Assembly (NCBI GenBank): GCA_030671225.1
Contig: DAOVAE010000055.1
Span: 1 to 7,100 of the forward strand
Direction: 5' to 3'
From: Desulfobacteraceae bacterium
GTDB lineage: Bacteria; Desulfobacterota; Desulfobacteria; Desulfobacterales; UBA11574
DNA length: 7,100 nucleotides
Shown: positions 1 to 6,202 of the stretch, piece by piece
Layout of the letters: the number at the start of each line of letters is the position of its first letter
Position numbering within the stretch: position 1 is the stretch's first letter
Made by a program: the position numbers and the translations under genes
Notes under the pieces: model-generated
What the model was told of the DNA's origin: nothing
The model's input: only the letters and a program-made list of their open reading frames with translations
Databases searched by the model: none

Positions 1-1
1 A

Positions 2-154
2 GGGACGATTTCCGGCGAGCATGGGGTCGGGATAACCAAGGCTCCATACATAGCAAAAGAAATAGGCCCCGTTGAGCTTAATCTTATGAAAAGGATTAAA
101 AAGGTTTTTGATCCAAAAGGGATATTAAATCCCGGCAAAATCTTTCCTAAATAA
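2..154 (+). CDS. FAD-linked oxidase C-terminal end (GlcD/D-lactate dehydrogenase type), 5'-truncated by window edge
   Basis: Only the last 50 codons are in the window, read in frame from base 2 to the TAA at 152-154. The visible peptide contains SGEHGVGITK near its start and ends in DPKGILNPGKIFPK. This pairing is the hallmark of the C-terminal FAD-oxidase domain of the glycolate oxidase GlcD / D-lactate dehydrogenase (VAO flavoprotein) family; the His of GEHG lies close to the flavin and substrate in characterised members. Such enzymes oxidise 2-hydroxyacids, often working with an iron-sulfur partner of the GlcF type. The substrate cannot be inferred from this fragment. The gene runs convergently towards the phosphatase/65-aa unit and no obvious plus-strand terminator follows directly. 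The family call is secure; the specific enzyme is not. Confidence 0.88.
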   Translation, partial: GTISGEHGVGITKAPYIAKEIGPVELNLMKRIKKVFDPKGILNPGKIFPK

Positions 155-248
155 ACATCTCGGAAATTCTATAATTCACTGAAAATAAAGATATTCTTAG
201 GCTTATTCTTTTAATTCGGACATAGAATGAGATGGGTTGGCCCGTTCC

Positions 249-316
249 CCCGTTATGCCCGTTTGCCCGGAAAAGATAGAACCGGTTAACCGGCTAACGG
301 GCATACCGGCTAACCG
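249..316. repeat. GC-rich cluster of palindromes and direct repeats in the convergent intergenic gap
   Basis: This block lies in the 257-bp gene-free gap between two convergent transcription units. It holds ATGCCCGTT at 255-263 matched by its reverse complement AACGGGCAT at 296-304. Between them is a perfect 12-bp palindrome CCGGTTAACCGG (282-293). The direct repeat CCGGCTAAC occurs at 290-298 and 306-314. These could fold into a long nested hairpin in RNA from either strand and may help end both transcripts. It is clearly more GC-rich than the flanking AT-rich sequence. The remaining part of the gap (155-240) shows no gene or clear signal. Confidence 0.6.
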
Positions 317-320
317 ATAA

Positions 321-363
321 ATCAATTATTCCAGTTGGGGCGAAGCCCCTAAGTTCAATTGAT
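321..363. terminator. Possible transcription-end hairpin: GC-rich inner stem with an outer AT stem
   Basis: A perfect 5-bp GC stem GGGGC/GCCCC (337-341 and 345-349) closes on a 3-nt loop. It is enclosed by a second inverted pair, ATCAATT at 321-327 and AATTGAT at 357-363. There is no proper T-run on either side, so it is not a textbook intrinsic terminator. Its position between convergent genes still suits a transcript-end or RNA-stabilising structure. Confidence 0.4.
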
Positions 364-404
364 GAATTCATAAAAAGGTCTCTTTTCTGACTTTTTACGA
401 ATTC
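361..404 (-). repeat. Hairpin repeat element with GAATTC termini, copy 1, downstream of the 65-aa gene
   Basis: The 14-nt arms GAATTCATAAAAAG (364-377) and CTTTTTACGAATTC (391-404) are inverted repeats with a single mismatch, separated by 13 nt. The element starts 7 nt beyond the TAA of the 65-aa gene. On the minus strand the second arm supplies CCTTTTTA, so it probably acts as the terminator of the phosphatase unit. The 18-nt stretch 361-378 recurs, with one difference, at 1601-1618 after hflX. It is therefore a dispersed element and not a unique hairpin. Confidence 0.65.
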
Positions 405-411
405 CTCAAAA

Positions 412-609
412 TTAATGTATTTTGTTAAACATGCCGCTATTAGATATCAGATCTTCCAAAAGTTCCATCCTAGTATTTTTATCGCGATCTACGGCGCAAC
501 GCAGCCTTAAAGCACAAAGCCTTTTGCAGACCTGATCATCAATGTTGAAATTACCAAAACATCCAAGATAGTCGTCAAAAGAGATTTTACTCATTAATTC
601 CTTTTTCAT
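412..609 (-). CDS. Small four-cysteine protein of unknown function (65 aa)
   Basis: I do not recognise a named family. The protein has cysteines at residues 17, 28, 32 and 38, spaced C-x10-C-x3-C-x5-C. A basic stretch (KRLCALRLRC) is followed by a charged, probably helical C-terminal part containing MELLEDLI. Four closely spaced cysteines suggest binding of zinc or another metal, but this is inference. There is no signal peptide or membrane segment, so it is probably cytoplasmic. The ATG at 609 is preferred because AAGGAT lies 5 nt upstream and overlaps the stop of the phosphatase gene, suggesting translational coupling. An in-frame ATG at 594 with its own AAGGAA is an alternative that would give 60 aa. 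It is the last gene of its unit and a hairpin repeat follows directly. That it is a real gene is supported by the ribosome binding site, the 10-nt spacing and the non-random cysteine pattern. Confidence 0.68.
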   Translation of the reverse strand: MKKELMSKISFDDYLGCFGNFNIDDQVCKRLCALRLRCAVDRDKNTRMELLEDLISNSGMFNKIH

Positions 610-614
610 TTTGT

Positions 615-620
615 ATCCTT
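615..620 (-). promoter_or_regulatory. Ribosome binding site of the 65-aa gene, overlapping the phosphatase stop codon
   Basis: AAGGAT on the minus strand ends 5 nt before the ATG at 609, and its first base is the last base of the TAA at 620-622. This decides the long start and indicates that ribosomes finishing the phosphatase can re-initiate on the small gene. Confidence 0.6.
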
Positions 621-1396
621 TAGGTTAGCTCCAACAATGCAAGCATTTCTTGATGAATCTTGCCGTTGGTCGCCAGAATCTCCTTTTTGTAAATATTAAA
701 CGGTTTATTTGAAAAATCTGTTATGACTGCTCCTGCTTCTCTTGCGATCAGTTCCCCGGCGGCAGTATCCCAGGGCTTTAAGTTTTGCTCCCAGAACCCA
801 TCAAATCGACCACAGGCCACCAAGCAAAGGTCGATGGCGGCAGATCCGAGTCTTCGTACCCCCTGAGAAGCTTTCAGACAGTTCGAAAAACGGGTCAATA
901 GGGGATTAAAGTCCACTAAATTATAAGGGAACCCTGTGACCAGCAAACTTTCTGAAACTGTTTGTGAGTTAGAGACTTTGATAGGACGACCATTGAGTTC
1001 AGCTCCTTTTCCTTTCCCGGCGGTAAAAAGCTCTCCTGTTACCGGACTTAATACAACACCGATAACTGTATCACCGTTCAAAGCAAAAGCTATGGAAATA
1101 GAGAAAAGACCGAGCTGATGTGCAAAGTTTGTCGTACCGTCAAGAGGGTCGATAATCCATTTATGATCAGCTTCACCTTTGTTCAGACCACTTTCTTCAG
1201 CAAGGATAGTATGATCAGGAAAGGATTTCTGAATTGTCTCGATGATCACCTTTTCAGATCCGGTATCCGCCTCTGTAATAAGATCAATGGCACCTTTTTT
1301 ATATACTTTGGATATCCTGCCATGATGAGACAAAAGCACTTTTTGGCCTTTATAAGCGGCAGCGACACCGACTCTTTTTACAAGTTCCAAATCCAT
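620..1396 (-). CDS. Inositol monophosphatase family protein (SuhB-like), 258 aa
   Basis: A Mg2+-dependent, Li+-sensitive-type sugar/inositol phosphate phosphatase by family. Numbered from the ATG at 1396, it shows the metal-site acids EES (67-69), the core WIIDPLDGTTNF (80-91, metal ligands D83 and D86), a GVRRLGSAAIDLC segment (179-191) and the C-terminal WDTAAGE (209-215, D210 as third metal/catalytic aspartate). All expected active-site residues are present and the length is normal. Substrates in this family include myo-inositol 1-phosphate, fructose-1,6-bisphosphate and other polyol phosphates; E. coli SuhB also has a role in rRNA transcription complexes. The sequence does not decide between these. 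A TTG at 1411 in the same frame would add MYSFF. I prefer the ATG because MDLELVK matches the usual family start, although neither start has a strong Shine-Dalgarno. It has its own promoter and leader, and is followed after 10 nt by the four-cysteine gene. Confidence 0.93.
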   Translation of the reverse strand: MDLELVKRVGVAAAYKGQKVLLSHHGRISKVYKKGAIDLITEADTGSEKVIIETIQKSFPDHTILAEESGLNKGEADHKWIIDPLDGTTNFAHQLGLFSISIAFALNGDTVIGVVLSPVTGELFTAGKGKGAELNGRPIKVSNSQTVSESLLVTGFPYNLVDFNPLLTRFSNCLKASQGVRRLGSAAIDLCLVACGRFDGFWEQNLKPWDTAAGELIAREAGAVITDFSNKPFNIYKKEILATNGKIHQEMLALLELT

Positions 1397-1429
1397 AAAA
1401 AATGAATACAACGGCTCACGGATTTTTTA

Positions 1430-1499
1430 AAATTCCAAACCGGTTCAAAAGTGATTGTTTTTTTTTGTTTGGGATTTTGAATTTCGGTCATTGGAATTT
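1430..1499. repeat. Inverted repeat in the phosphatase leader region
   Basis: AAATTCCAA (1430-1438) and its exact reverse complement TTGGAATTT (1491-1499) are separated by 52 nt, which include a run of nine T (1458-1466). The pair lies between the predicted promoter and the start codon of the phosphatase gene, so it would be in its 5' untranslated RNA. No riboswitch class was recognised. It may only be a degenerate AT-rich intergenic repeat. Confidence 0.35.
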
Positions 1500-1539
1500 C
1501 CGCTAACTCAATTACTTCGTGAACAGATACGAATGAACT

Positions 1540-1567
1540 TTTATATTTATTTAGTTTTAAATGTCAA
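1540..1567 (-). promoter_or_regulatory. Sigma-70-type promoter for the phosphatase/65-aa unit
   Basis: The minus strand has TTGACA (1562-1567, full consensus -35), a 16-nt AT-rich spacer and TATAAA (1540-1545, 5 of 6 to the -10 consensus). It lies downstream of the hflX 3' end and points to the phosphatase. A start near 1533 would give a leader of about 135 nt before the ATG at 1396. Confidence 0.65.
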
Positions 1568-1600
1568 CCACAAATTATTGATGATTTTCGATTGATGATC

Positions 1601-1628
1601 GATGAATTCGTAAAAAGGCGAGACCTTT
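1601..1628 (-). terminator. hflX 3'-end hairpin and copy 2 of the GAATTC repeat element
   Basis: On the minus strand, 9 nt after the hflX stop, AAAGG (1628-1624), a 5-nt loop and CCTTT (1618-1614) form a short stem. Its 3' arm runs into five T (1616-1612), a weak intrinsic-terminator shape. The following sequence to 1601 is the same 18-nt element found at 361-378, differing only at one base (1610 versus 370). The stem is short, so termination may be partial or may need Rho. Confidence 0.55.
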
Positions 1629-1637
1629 AAAAAATGC

Positions 1638-3287
1638 TCAGTTTTGCCCTGACGATCGATATTTCATATGATATATCAAAGTCTCCATCTTTTCGATCAG
1701 GGGTAGTAAAGTGGATTCTACATTGGCTGAGATGGCTGTTCCGCCAAGAGCCCCGGTCAGTTCATCAACAGTTGCTCGATCAACGAGATCCTTTTTGTTC
1801 AGAACACGGATCAAGGAAATATTATGCAGATTAAGGTCGGCAAGTATTTTTTCAACAGACTCGATCTGGTCTTTAAAACGAGGATTGCTGATATCTATTA
1901 CATGCAGAAGGAGGTCCGCGCTTTCAAGTTCTTCAAGAGTTGCGCGAAAAGCAACTATAAGCTCTTTGGGGAGGTTTTTAATGAATCCCACAGTATCCGT
2001 AATGATGACCTCTATATCTTTCGGAAATTTAAGACGCCTGCTTGAAGGGTCCAATGTGGCAAAAAGTCTGCTTTCAGCCCGGACATTACTCTTTGTAAGG
2101 GTGTTTAGCAGAGTAGATTTCCCGGCATTGGTATACCCTATGATGGAAATGATAGTCAGGCCTCTCTTGCTACGCTTTGCCCTTTGCTGTTTCCGCTGTT
2201 TCCTTACAAGCGACAACGCATTTTCCAGCCGTGATATCCGGTTTCGAACCCGCCTGCGGTTTATCTCCAGCTTTGTTTCGCCCGGCCCACGACCGCCAAT
2301 ACCTCCGGTTAAACGTGACATCGCCGTGTTCCTGGTAATAAGTCGTGGAAGAAGATAACTAAGCTGGGCAAGCTCGACCTTAAGTTTCCCTTCTTTTGTT
2401 TTGGCCCGTTGAGCAAAAATATCAAGAATCAATTGCGTTCTGTCGATGACCTTCAGGTCTATCTTATTGGTAATCGAACGGATTTGGGACGGATTTAATT
2501 CCTGATCGAAAATGATTAATGTTGCCCCTTTTTGAAGTGCCAGAATGATCAGGTCTTGAAGTTTTCCCATGCCCATAAGGAATCTTGTATTTACTTTGCG
2601 ACGTTGCTGAAGCACCGTTCCGGCGACTTGTATGCCACTCGATACAGCCAGATCTTCCAACTCTGCCAAAGAGGCCATGGCGGTACGCCTGGAGACCGTT
2701 GTGACACTTATAAGGAGCGCTCTTTCTTTTTTTGTATCTGCTTCAAATAAAGACTTTACATGGGCAAGCTCTGTTTCAAGTGACTGGATAAGATCTATAC
2801 ATCCTATATCGAGTTCATTAGGATTCAGAGGCTGCAAGATCTCAAACGGCTTTCCGGCTGAACTTTTTGGTAAGATATAACCCGCATGAACCTGATGAAG
2901 GTAACCCGACTTGGTCATTGTAATTGCTGCCATGATGTCGAGTCTTAAAAGAGCAAGATCGGTGAGGTCTTCTCTTGTCAGGGGTTCATTGTTAAGATGG
3001 GTGTGTATGCATCTCAACCCTTTTAGACGACCAGGAGACACTCGATATTCACTGGTATCCGGAATGACAATACCCTGGTGGTCTCCCACAATGACATAGG
3101 CTATCTTACCCTGCCGGTTTATAAGAAGGCCTATCTGACGACGGATTTCATGGGAGAGCAGGCTTATATCACGAGCAAGTTCGAATGTGATAAGGGATTG
3201 AGGTGGAAGGCGACGGCGGTATAGATTTTCAAGTCTGCGGGTCTGACCGGCCTTAAGCCCGCCGATATTTCCGAAAAGCCTTTTCAT
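1638..3287 (-). CDS. hflX: GTPase HflX, long form with N-terminal extension (549 aa)
   Basis: A ribosome-binding GTPase of the Obg/HflX superfamily. Characterised HflX binds the 50S subunit and splits stalled or hibernating 70S ribosomes after heat stress. G motifs in order: G1 GYTNAGKST (384-392), G2 threonine in ATLDPSSR (410-417), G3 DTVGF (431-435), G4 NKKD (497-500), G5-like SAN (520-522). The HflX-specific glycine-rich GGRGPGETKLE is at 331-341. The HflX N-domain covers about 190-290, followed by a basic coiled-coil linker (340-376). The protein is over 100 residues longer than E. coli HflX (426 aa) because of an extra region of about 185 residues at the N-terminus. That region includes LENLYRRR (19-26) and an HTHLNNEPLTRED segment (95-107). 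Similar long forms occur in Desulfobacterota and Clostridia as far as I recall. The ATG lies 12 nt after the dnaB stop with no clear Shine-Dalgarno, so translation is probably coupled to dnaB. Confidence 0.96.
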   Translation of the reverse strand: MKRLFGNIGGLKAGQTRRLENLYRRRLPPQSLITFELARDISLLSHEIRRQIGLLINRQGKIAYVIVGDHQGIVIPDTSEYRVSPGRLKGLRCIHTHLNNEPLTREDLTDLALLRLDIMAAITMTKSGYLHQVHAGYILPKSSAGKPFEILQPLNPNELDIGCIDLIQSLETELAHVKSLFEADTKKERALLISVTTVSRRTAMASLAELEDLAVSSGIQVAGTVLQQRRKVNTRFLMGMGKLQDLIILALQKGATLIIFDQELNPSQIRSITNKIDLKVIDRTQLILDIFAQRAKTKEGKLKVELAQLSYLLPRLITRNTAMSRLTGGIGGRGPGETKLEINRRRVRNRISRLENALSLVRKQRKQQRAKRSKRGLTIISIIGYTNAGKSTLLNTLTKSNVRAESRLFATLDPSSRRLKFPKDIEVIITDTVGFIKNLPKELIVAFRATLEELESADLLLHVIDISNPRFKDQIESVEKILADLNLHNISLIRVLNKKDLVDRATVDELTGALGGTAISANVESTLLPLIEKMETLIYHMKYRSSGQN

Positions 3288-3299
3288 GTTGATTCTAGA

Positions 3300-4664
3300 C
3301 TATTCTCTGGCTGTGTAATTTTCAAAGCGGGTATAGGTATCCAGGAATGTCAATATGGCGAAGCCGGTGGGACCGTTTCTCTGTTTGGCCACTATTATTT
3401 CTGCTTTGCCTTTATTGGGATTGTTCTCATCTTTGTTGTATAATTCGTCCCTGTAAATAAAAGCAACCACGTCGGCATCCTGTTCCAGAGCTCCGGACTC
3501 TCTCAGGTCGGCAAGTTGCGGACGTTTATCACTCCGTTCTTCCAGCTTTCTGTTCAACTGGGAGAGTGCCACAACCGGAAGATCGAGTTCTTTGGCCAGA
3601 GCCTTTAAAGATCGTGAGATCTCCGAGATCTCGAGGTCTCGTCGCTCGGCCGAAATACGGCCTTTCATGAGTTGGAGATAGTCAATTATGATAAGGCCAA
3701 TATCTTTTTCCATCTTTAATCTACGCGACTTGGCCCTGATTTCTAGAGCTGTAATGCTGGGTGAATCATCAATAAAGATCGGTGCTTGAGATAAAACTCC
3801 CGCAGTATCTGTGATTTTTATCCAGTCGTCCTGGGATATGAATCCTCTTCTAAGACGGGATGAATCGATTCTTGCATCGCAACTCAGCATACGTAAGGAT
3901 AGCTGTTCTTTGGACATTTCAAGAGAGAATATTGCTACAGGAATGTTGGCACCGACAGCTGCATGCTTTGCGATATTCAGGGCTAAAGATGTTTTTCCCA
4001 TACCCGGGCGTCCAGCTATAATGATAAGGTCGGATTTCTGGAATCCTGCAGTTAACTCGTCAATTTTGGTGAAGCCTGTGGCAACACCGGTTACCAGTGC
4101 CCTGTTACCCTGTCGCTCTTCAAGGGCGTCAATGTTGCTTTCGATTATTTCGCCGATGGGGTAAAATGCCGGTCTGATTTTATTTTCAGATATCTCAAAA
4201 ATGGAACTTTCAGCAAAATCGATGACGTTGTCGACATCACCTCGATCCTCGAAACATCGTTTTGTTATTTCGTTTGATTTTTCAATAAGACGCCTTAAGC
4301 AGGCTTTGTCATAAACGATTTTAGCATAATGCTGTGCATTTGCAGCGAGCGGAACGGTATCCACAAGATTTGCAAGATATGTTGCCCCGCCTATCTCTTC
4401 CAGCCGGTCATGTTCCCTCAGTATATTGGACAACGTTACCAGATCAACAGGTTCGCTTTTCGAAAAGAGCTCTGATATTGCGGCAAAAATTTTCTGATGC
4501 GCAGATCTGTAAAAATCCTTGGGCGAGAGGACCTCGAGGACTTCAAGCAGGGTATCGTTGTCTACCAGAATTGCGCTTAAGATGGATTCTTCTGCCTCGA
4601 GGCTCTGAGGCGGAAGATGATAGAGGGAGGGGACTTTTTCAGTTTTCAACTTACTTTCAGCCAT
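3300..4664 (-). CDS. dnaB: Replicative DNA helicase DnaB (454 aa)
   Basis: The hexameric 5'-3' helicase that unwinds the chromosomal replication fork and contacts primase. The N-terminal domain (about 15-115, starting PPQSLEAEESILSAIL) is joined by a linker to a RecA-like C-terminal domain. That domain has Walker A GRPGMGKTS (218-226), catalytic Glu in SLEMS (E249), Walker B LIIIDYLQLM (324-333), SQLNR (368-372), RPQLADLRESGALEQDAD (381-398) and KQRNG (427-431) with the sensor Lys and arginine finger R429. Length and motifs are fully normal and there is no intein. The ATG at 4664 gives the expected start, but no Shine-Dalgarno-like sequence is visible upstream. The gene follows rplI by 82 nt, a classic bacterial order (rpsF-rpsR-rplI-dnaB), and precedes hflX by 12 nt. 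Confidence 0.98.
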   Translation of the reverse strand: MAESKLKTEKVPSLYHLPPQSLEAEESILSAILVDNDTLLEVLEVLSPKDFYRSAHQKIFAAISELFSKSEPVDLVTLSNILREHDRLEEIGGATYLANLVDTVPLAANAQHYAKIVYDKACLRRLIEKSNEITKRCFEDRGDVDNVIDFAESSIFEISENKIRPAFYPIGEIIESNIDALEERQGNRALVTGVATGFTKIDELTAGFQKSDLIIIAGRPGMGKTSLALNIAKHAAVGANIPVAIFSLEMSKEQLSLRMLSCDARIDSSRLRRGFISQDDWIKITDTAGVLSQAPIFIDDSPSITALEIRAKSRRLKMEKDIGLIIIDYLQLMKGRISAERRDLEISEISRSLKALAKELDLPVVALSQLNRKLEERSDKRPQLADLRESGALEQDADVVAFIYRDELYNKDENNPNKGKAEIIVAKQRNGPTGFAILTFLDTYTRFENYTARE

Positions 4665-4719
4665 AAGGATTTTATTCTACTTTCTCAACACGTTAAATTA
4701 ATAAATATAAAAGTATGAG

Positions 4720-4758
4720 GTGCCTGAAAATGTGGTATTCTGCCATTTATTCAGGCAC
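4720..4758 (-). promoter_or_regulatory. Perfect 9-bp inverted repeat across the rplI stop codon, in the rplI-dnaB gap
   Basis: GTGCCTGAA (4720-4728) and TTCAGGCAC (4750-4758) are exact reverse complements with a 21-nt loop. One arm encodes the final residues and part of the TAA of rplI; the other lies in the gap before dnaB. On the minus strand the stem is followed by an AT-rich stretch with a short T4 but no immediate T-run. It could be an attenuator, an RNA processing or stability hairpin, or a partial terminator that lowers dnaB and hflX relative to the ribosomal genes. The rest of the 82-nt gap is AT-rich and shows no convincing promoter. Confidence 0.5.
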
Positions 4759-5190
4759 TACTTCAATGATAATTTCAGGCTCAACATCCTTGTAAACGCG
4801 AATAGGGACTTTGTGGGTACCAATATTTTTAATAGGTTCATTAAGTAAGACCATTCTTTTTTCTACTTCAATATTTTTGCTTGCAAGGGAATTTATAATA
4901 TCTCGGGTCGATATGGAGCCGTAAAGACGATCCTCATCACTCACTTTTGCAGCAATCGTGCATACAACACCTTCAAGCCTTTCGGCCATTTCCTCGGCAA
5001 ATTTTTTCTCCTTTGCAATTTGGAGATCAAATTTTCCTTTAAACTGTTCCAACATTTTACGATTTTGAGGTGTGGCCAGCACAGCCTTATTCTGGGGTAA
5101 AAGGTAGTTACGGGCATAACCGTCTGCTACGGTTACTTCGCTTCCAATTATTCCTAATGACTCAATGGTTTCTTTCAATATTATTTTCAT
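4747..5190 (-). CDS. rplI: 50S ribosomal protein L9 (147 aa)
   Basis: L9 binds 23S rRNA near the base of the L1 stalk and helps maintain reading frame. The N-terminal RNA-binding domain is typical: MKIILKETIESLGIIGSEVTVADGYARNYLLP, with the GYARNYL(L)P motif at about residues 24-32. A long charged helix (about 40-75) and a C-terminal domain with DRLYGSIS (88-95) and IGTHKVPIRVYKDVEPEIIIEVVPE follow. The ATG at 5190 is chosen over a TTG at 5196 because it gives the canonical MKIIL start and has GGAG 7 nt upstream. Length is normal for L9. The preceding gene is the membrane protein, 40 nt away. Confidence 0.98.
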   Translation of the reverse strand: MKIILKETIESLGIIGSEVTVADGYARNYLLPQNKAVLATPQNRKMLEQFKGKFDLQIAKEKKFAEEMAERLEGVVCTIAAKVSDEDRLYGSISTRDIINSLASKNIEVEKRMVLLNEPIKNIGTHKVPIRVYKDVEPEIIIEVVPE

Positions 5191-5197
5191 TATCAAT

Positions 5198-5201
5198 CTC
5201 C
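5198..5201 (-). promoter_or_regulatory. Ribosome binding site deciding the rplI start
   Basis: GGAG on the minus strand lies 7 nt before the ATG at 5190. That spacing suits the ATG and would be only 1 nt from the alternative TTG at 5196. Confidence 0.7.
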
Positions 5202-5230
5202 ATTCAAAATGGGTTGGTTGTTGCTATTAG

Positions 5231-6193
5231 TCACTTCTCCGGTTTGTCCAGGTTAGGTTCTAATTTTCTAAAATTAAGCCACATATCAAAGAAGCCAAGC
5301 CCTATTATAACGAGCAGTATCGCCTGCTGCAGGGCAATAAGACTGTATAAAAAAAACCTGAGTCCACGGGGGAATCTTTTTTTCTCAAAATAGAATGATA
5401 CAATGGCAATACCTTGAAAAAAATATATGGTTATCAGGATTAACAGGCCATTTAAGCCGAAAATTTTAAAAGTTTTGTCAGGTAAAAGAAGAAGCAGACC
5501 GCATCCTATGATACCCCATACAAGAAATTCCGGTGCTTTCCAAAGCTTAAGAGAGCCGAATGAAGGGTAAAAGAGCTCACGACTTTTAAATATCGGTTTT
5601 GCAAGCAACAGATTAGTCCAGGATACAAAAAAAAATGCAGCCACTATAAGCGCAGGAATGATTCTAATCAGAACATACTCGATATTCTCCAGTGAATTCG
5701 AAATCATATGGATGCTTTCCTGAGACACCCCCATGTTTTCGTAAAGTTCTAATGTAAGCTTGAGATTTATAGATACATATTCTGCTACAAGGGCATAAAT
5801 TCCTTTGTCTGACATATTACTGTAAAAGAGCAAGCCGACAATCCCTATTAATATCACGGATCCGCATGCATATAGTATTGTCTTTTCAATAGAAAGATCC
5901 AGTTCAATAAGTTCACTCAGGACAAAGCCAAGTAAAAGCAGTTCAACAAAGAACAATGTGTCTATCGATATTCCACCGAGAACGGCGACCATCGTTATGA
6001 TGGTTATAATCGGGATTATAGCTCCGGTCGTTCTGCCGAGTTTTGAGCGATAGAAAAGAGTCGGCAAAGGGATAAACAGAGCACAGAAAAACCCGATGAT
6101 CGGCATATAGACTGATACTGCAAATATAAGGCCTGTGACCGCAATGCCGCTTACGATATCCTTTGGGATATCACCTTGAATGGTTCGAGGCAC
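5231..6193 (-). CDS. DUF2232 / YybS-like polytopic membrane protein (320 aa)
   Basis: Role unknown; an inner-membrane protein. Hydrophobic segments are visible at about 13-30, 31-48, 57-75, 78-95, 105-124, 174-196, 222-237, 243-268 and 278-305, so eight or nine transmembrane helices, with the main extramembrane stretch at about 125-173. The C-terminal half carries LKLWKAPEFLVWG (216-228), GLNGLLILITIYFFQGIAIVSF with an FFQG turn (246-267) and FFDMWLNFRKLEP (301-313). These are the features I associate with the DUF2232 family, which sits between rpsR and rplI in many deltaproteobacteria and Firmicutes. The start is GTG at 6193, supported by AGGAG 9 nt upstream; no ATG lies near the N-terminus. 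The first hydrophobic helix starts almost at once and no cleavable signal peptide is evident. The family call rests on memory of motifs and on synteny. Confidence 0.82.
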   Translation of the reverse strand: MPRTIQGDIPKDIVSGIAVTGLIFAVSVYMPIIGFFCALFIPLPTLFYRSKLGRTTGAIIPIITIITMVAVLGGISIDTLFFVELLLLGFVLSELIELDLSIEKTILYACGSVILIGIVGLLFYSNMSDKGIYALVAEYVSINLKLTLELYENMGVSQESIHMISNSLENIEYVLIRIIPALIVAAFFFVSWTNLLLAKPIFKSRELFYPSFGSLKLWKAPEFLVWGIIGCGLLLLLPDKTFKIFGLNGLLILITIYFFQGIAIVSFYFEKKRFPRGLRFFLYSLIALQQAILLVIIGLGFFDMWLNFRKLEPNLDKPEK

Positions 6194-6202
6194 TACCCTC
6201 TT

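Noticed and set aside
155..248. Search for a small gene or plus-strand terminator after the FAD oxidase
   Set aside because: The stretch is AT-rich with no open frame that has a ribosome binding site, and no stem followed by a T-run.
364..404. Insertion-sequence terminal repeats or CRISPR-like repeat
   Set aside because: There is no transposase, no regular spacing and only two copies of the shared 18-mer in the window, so the terminator-associated repeat explanation is preferred.
1711..2358. Plus-strand open frame of 215 codons
   Set aside because: It lies fully antisense to hflX, whose motifs in this stretch are clear. The translation is rich in Ser and Arg with no family likeness, as expected from the opposite strand of a coding region.
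4334..4666. Plus-strand open frame of 110 codons opposite the dnaB 5' end
   Set aside because: It is antisense to the conserved DnaB N-terminal domain, has no good ribosome binding site and no recognisable protein features.
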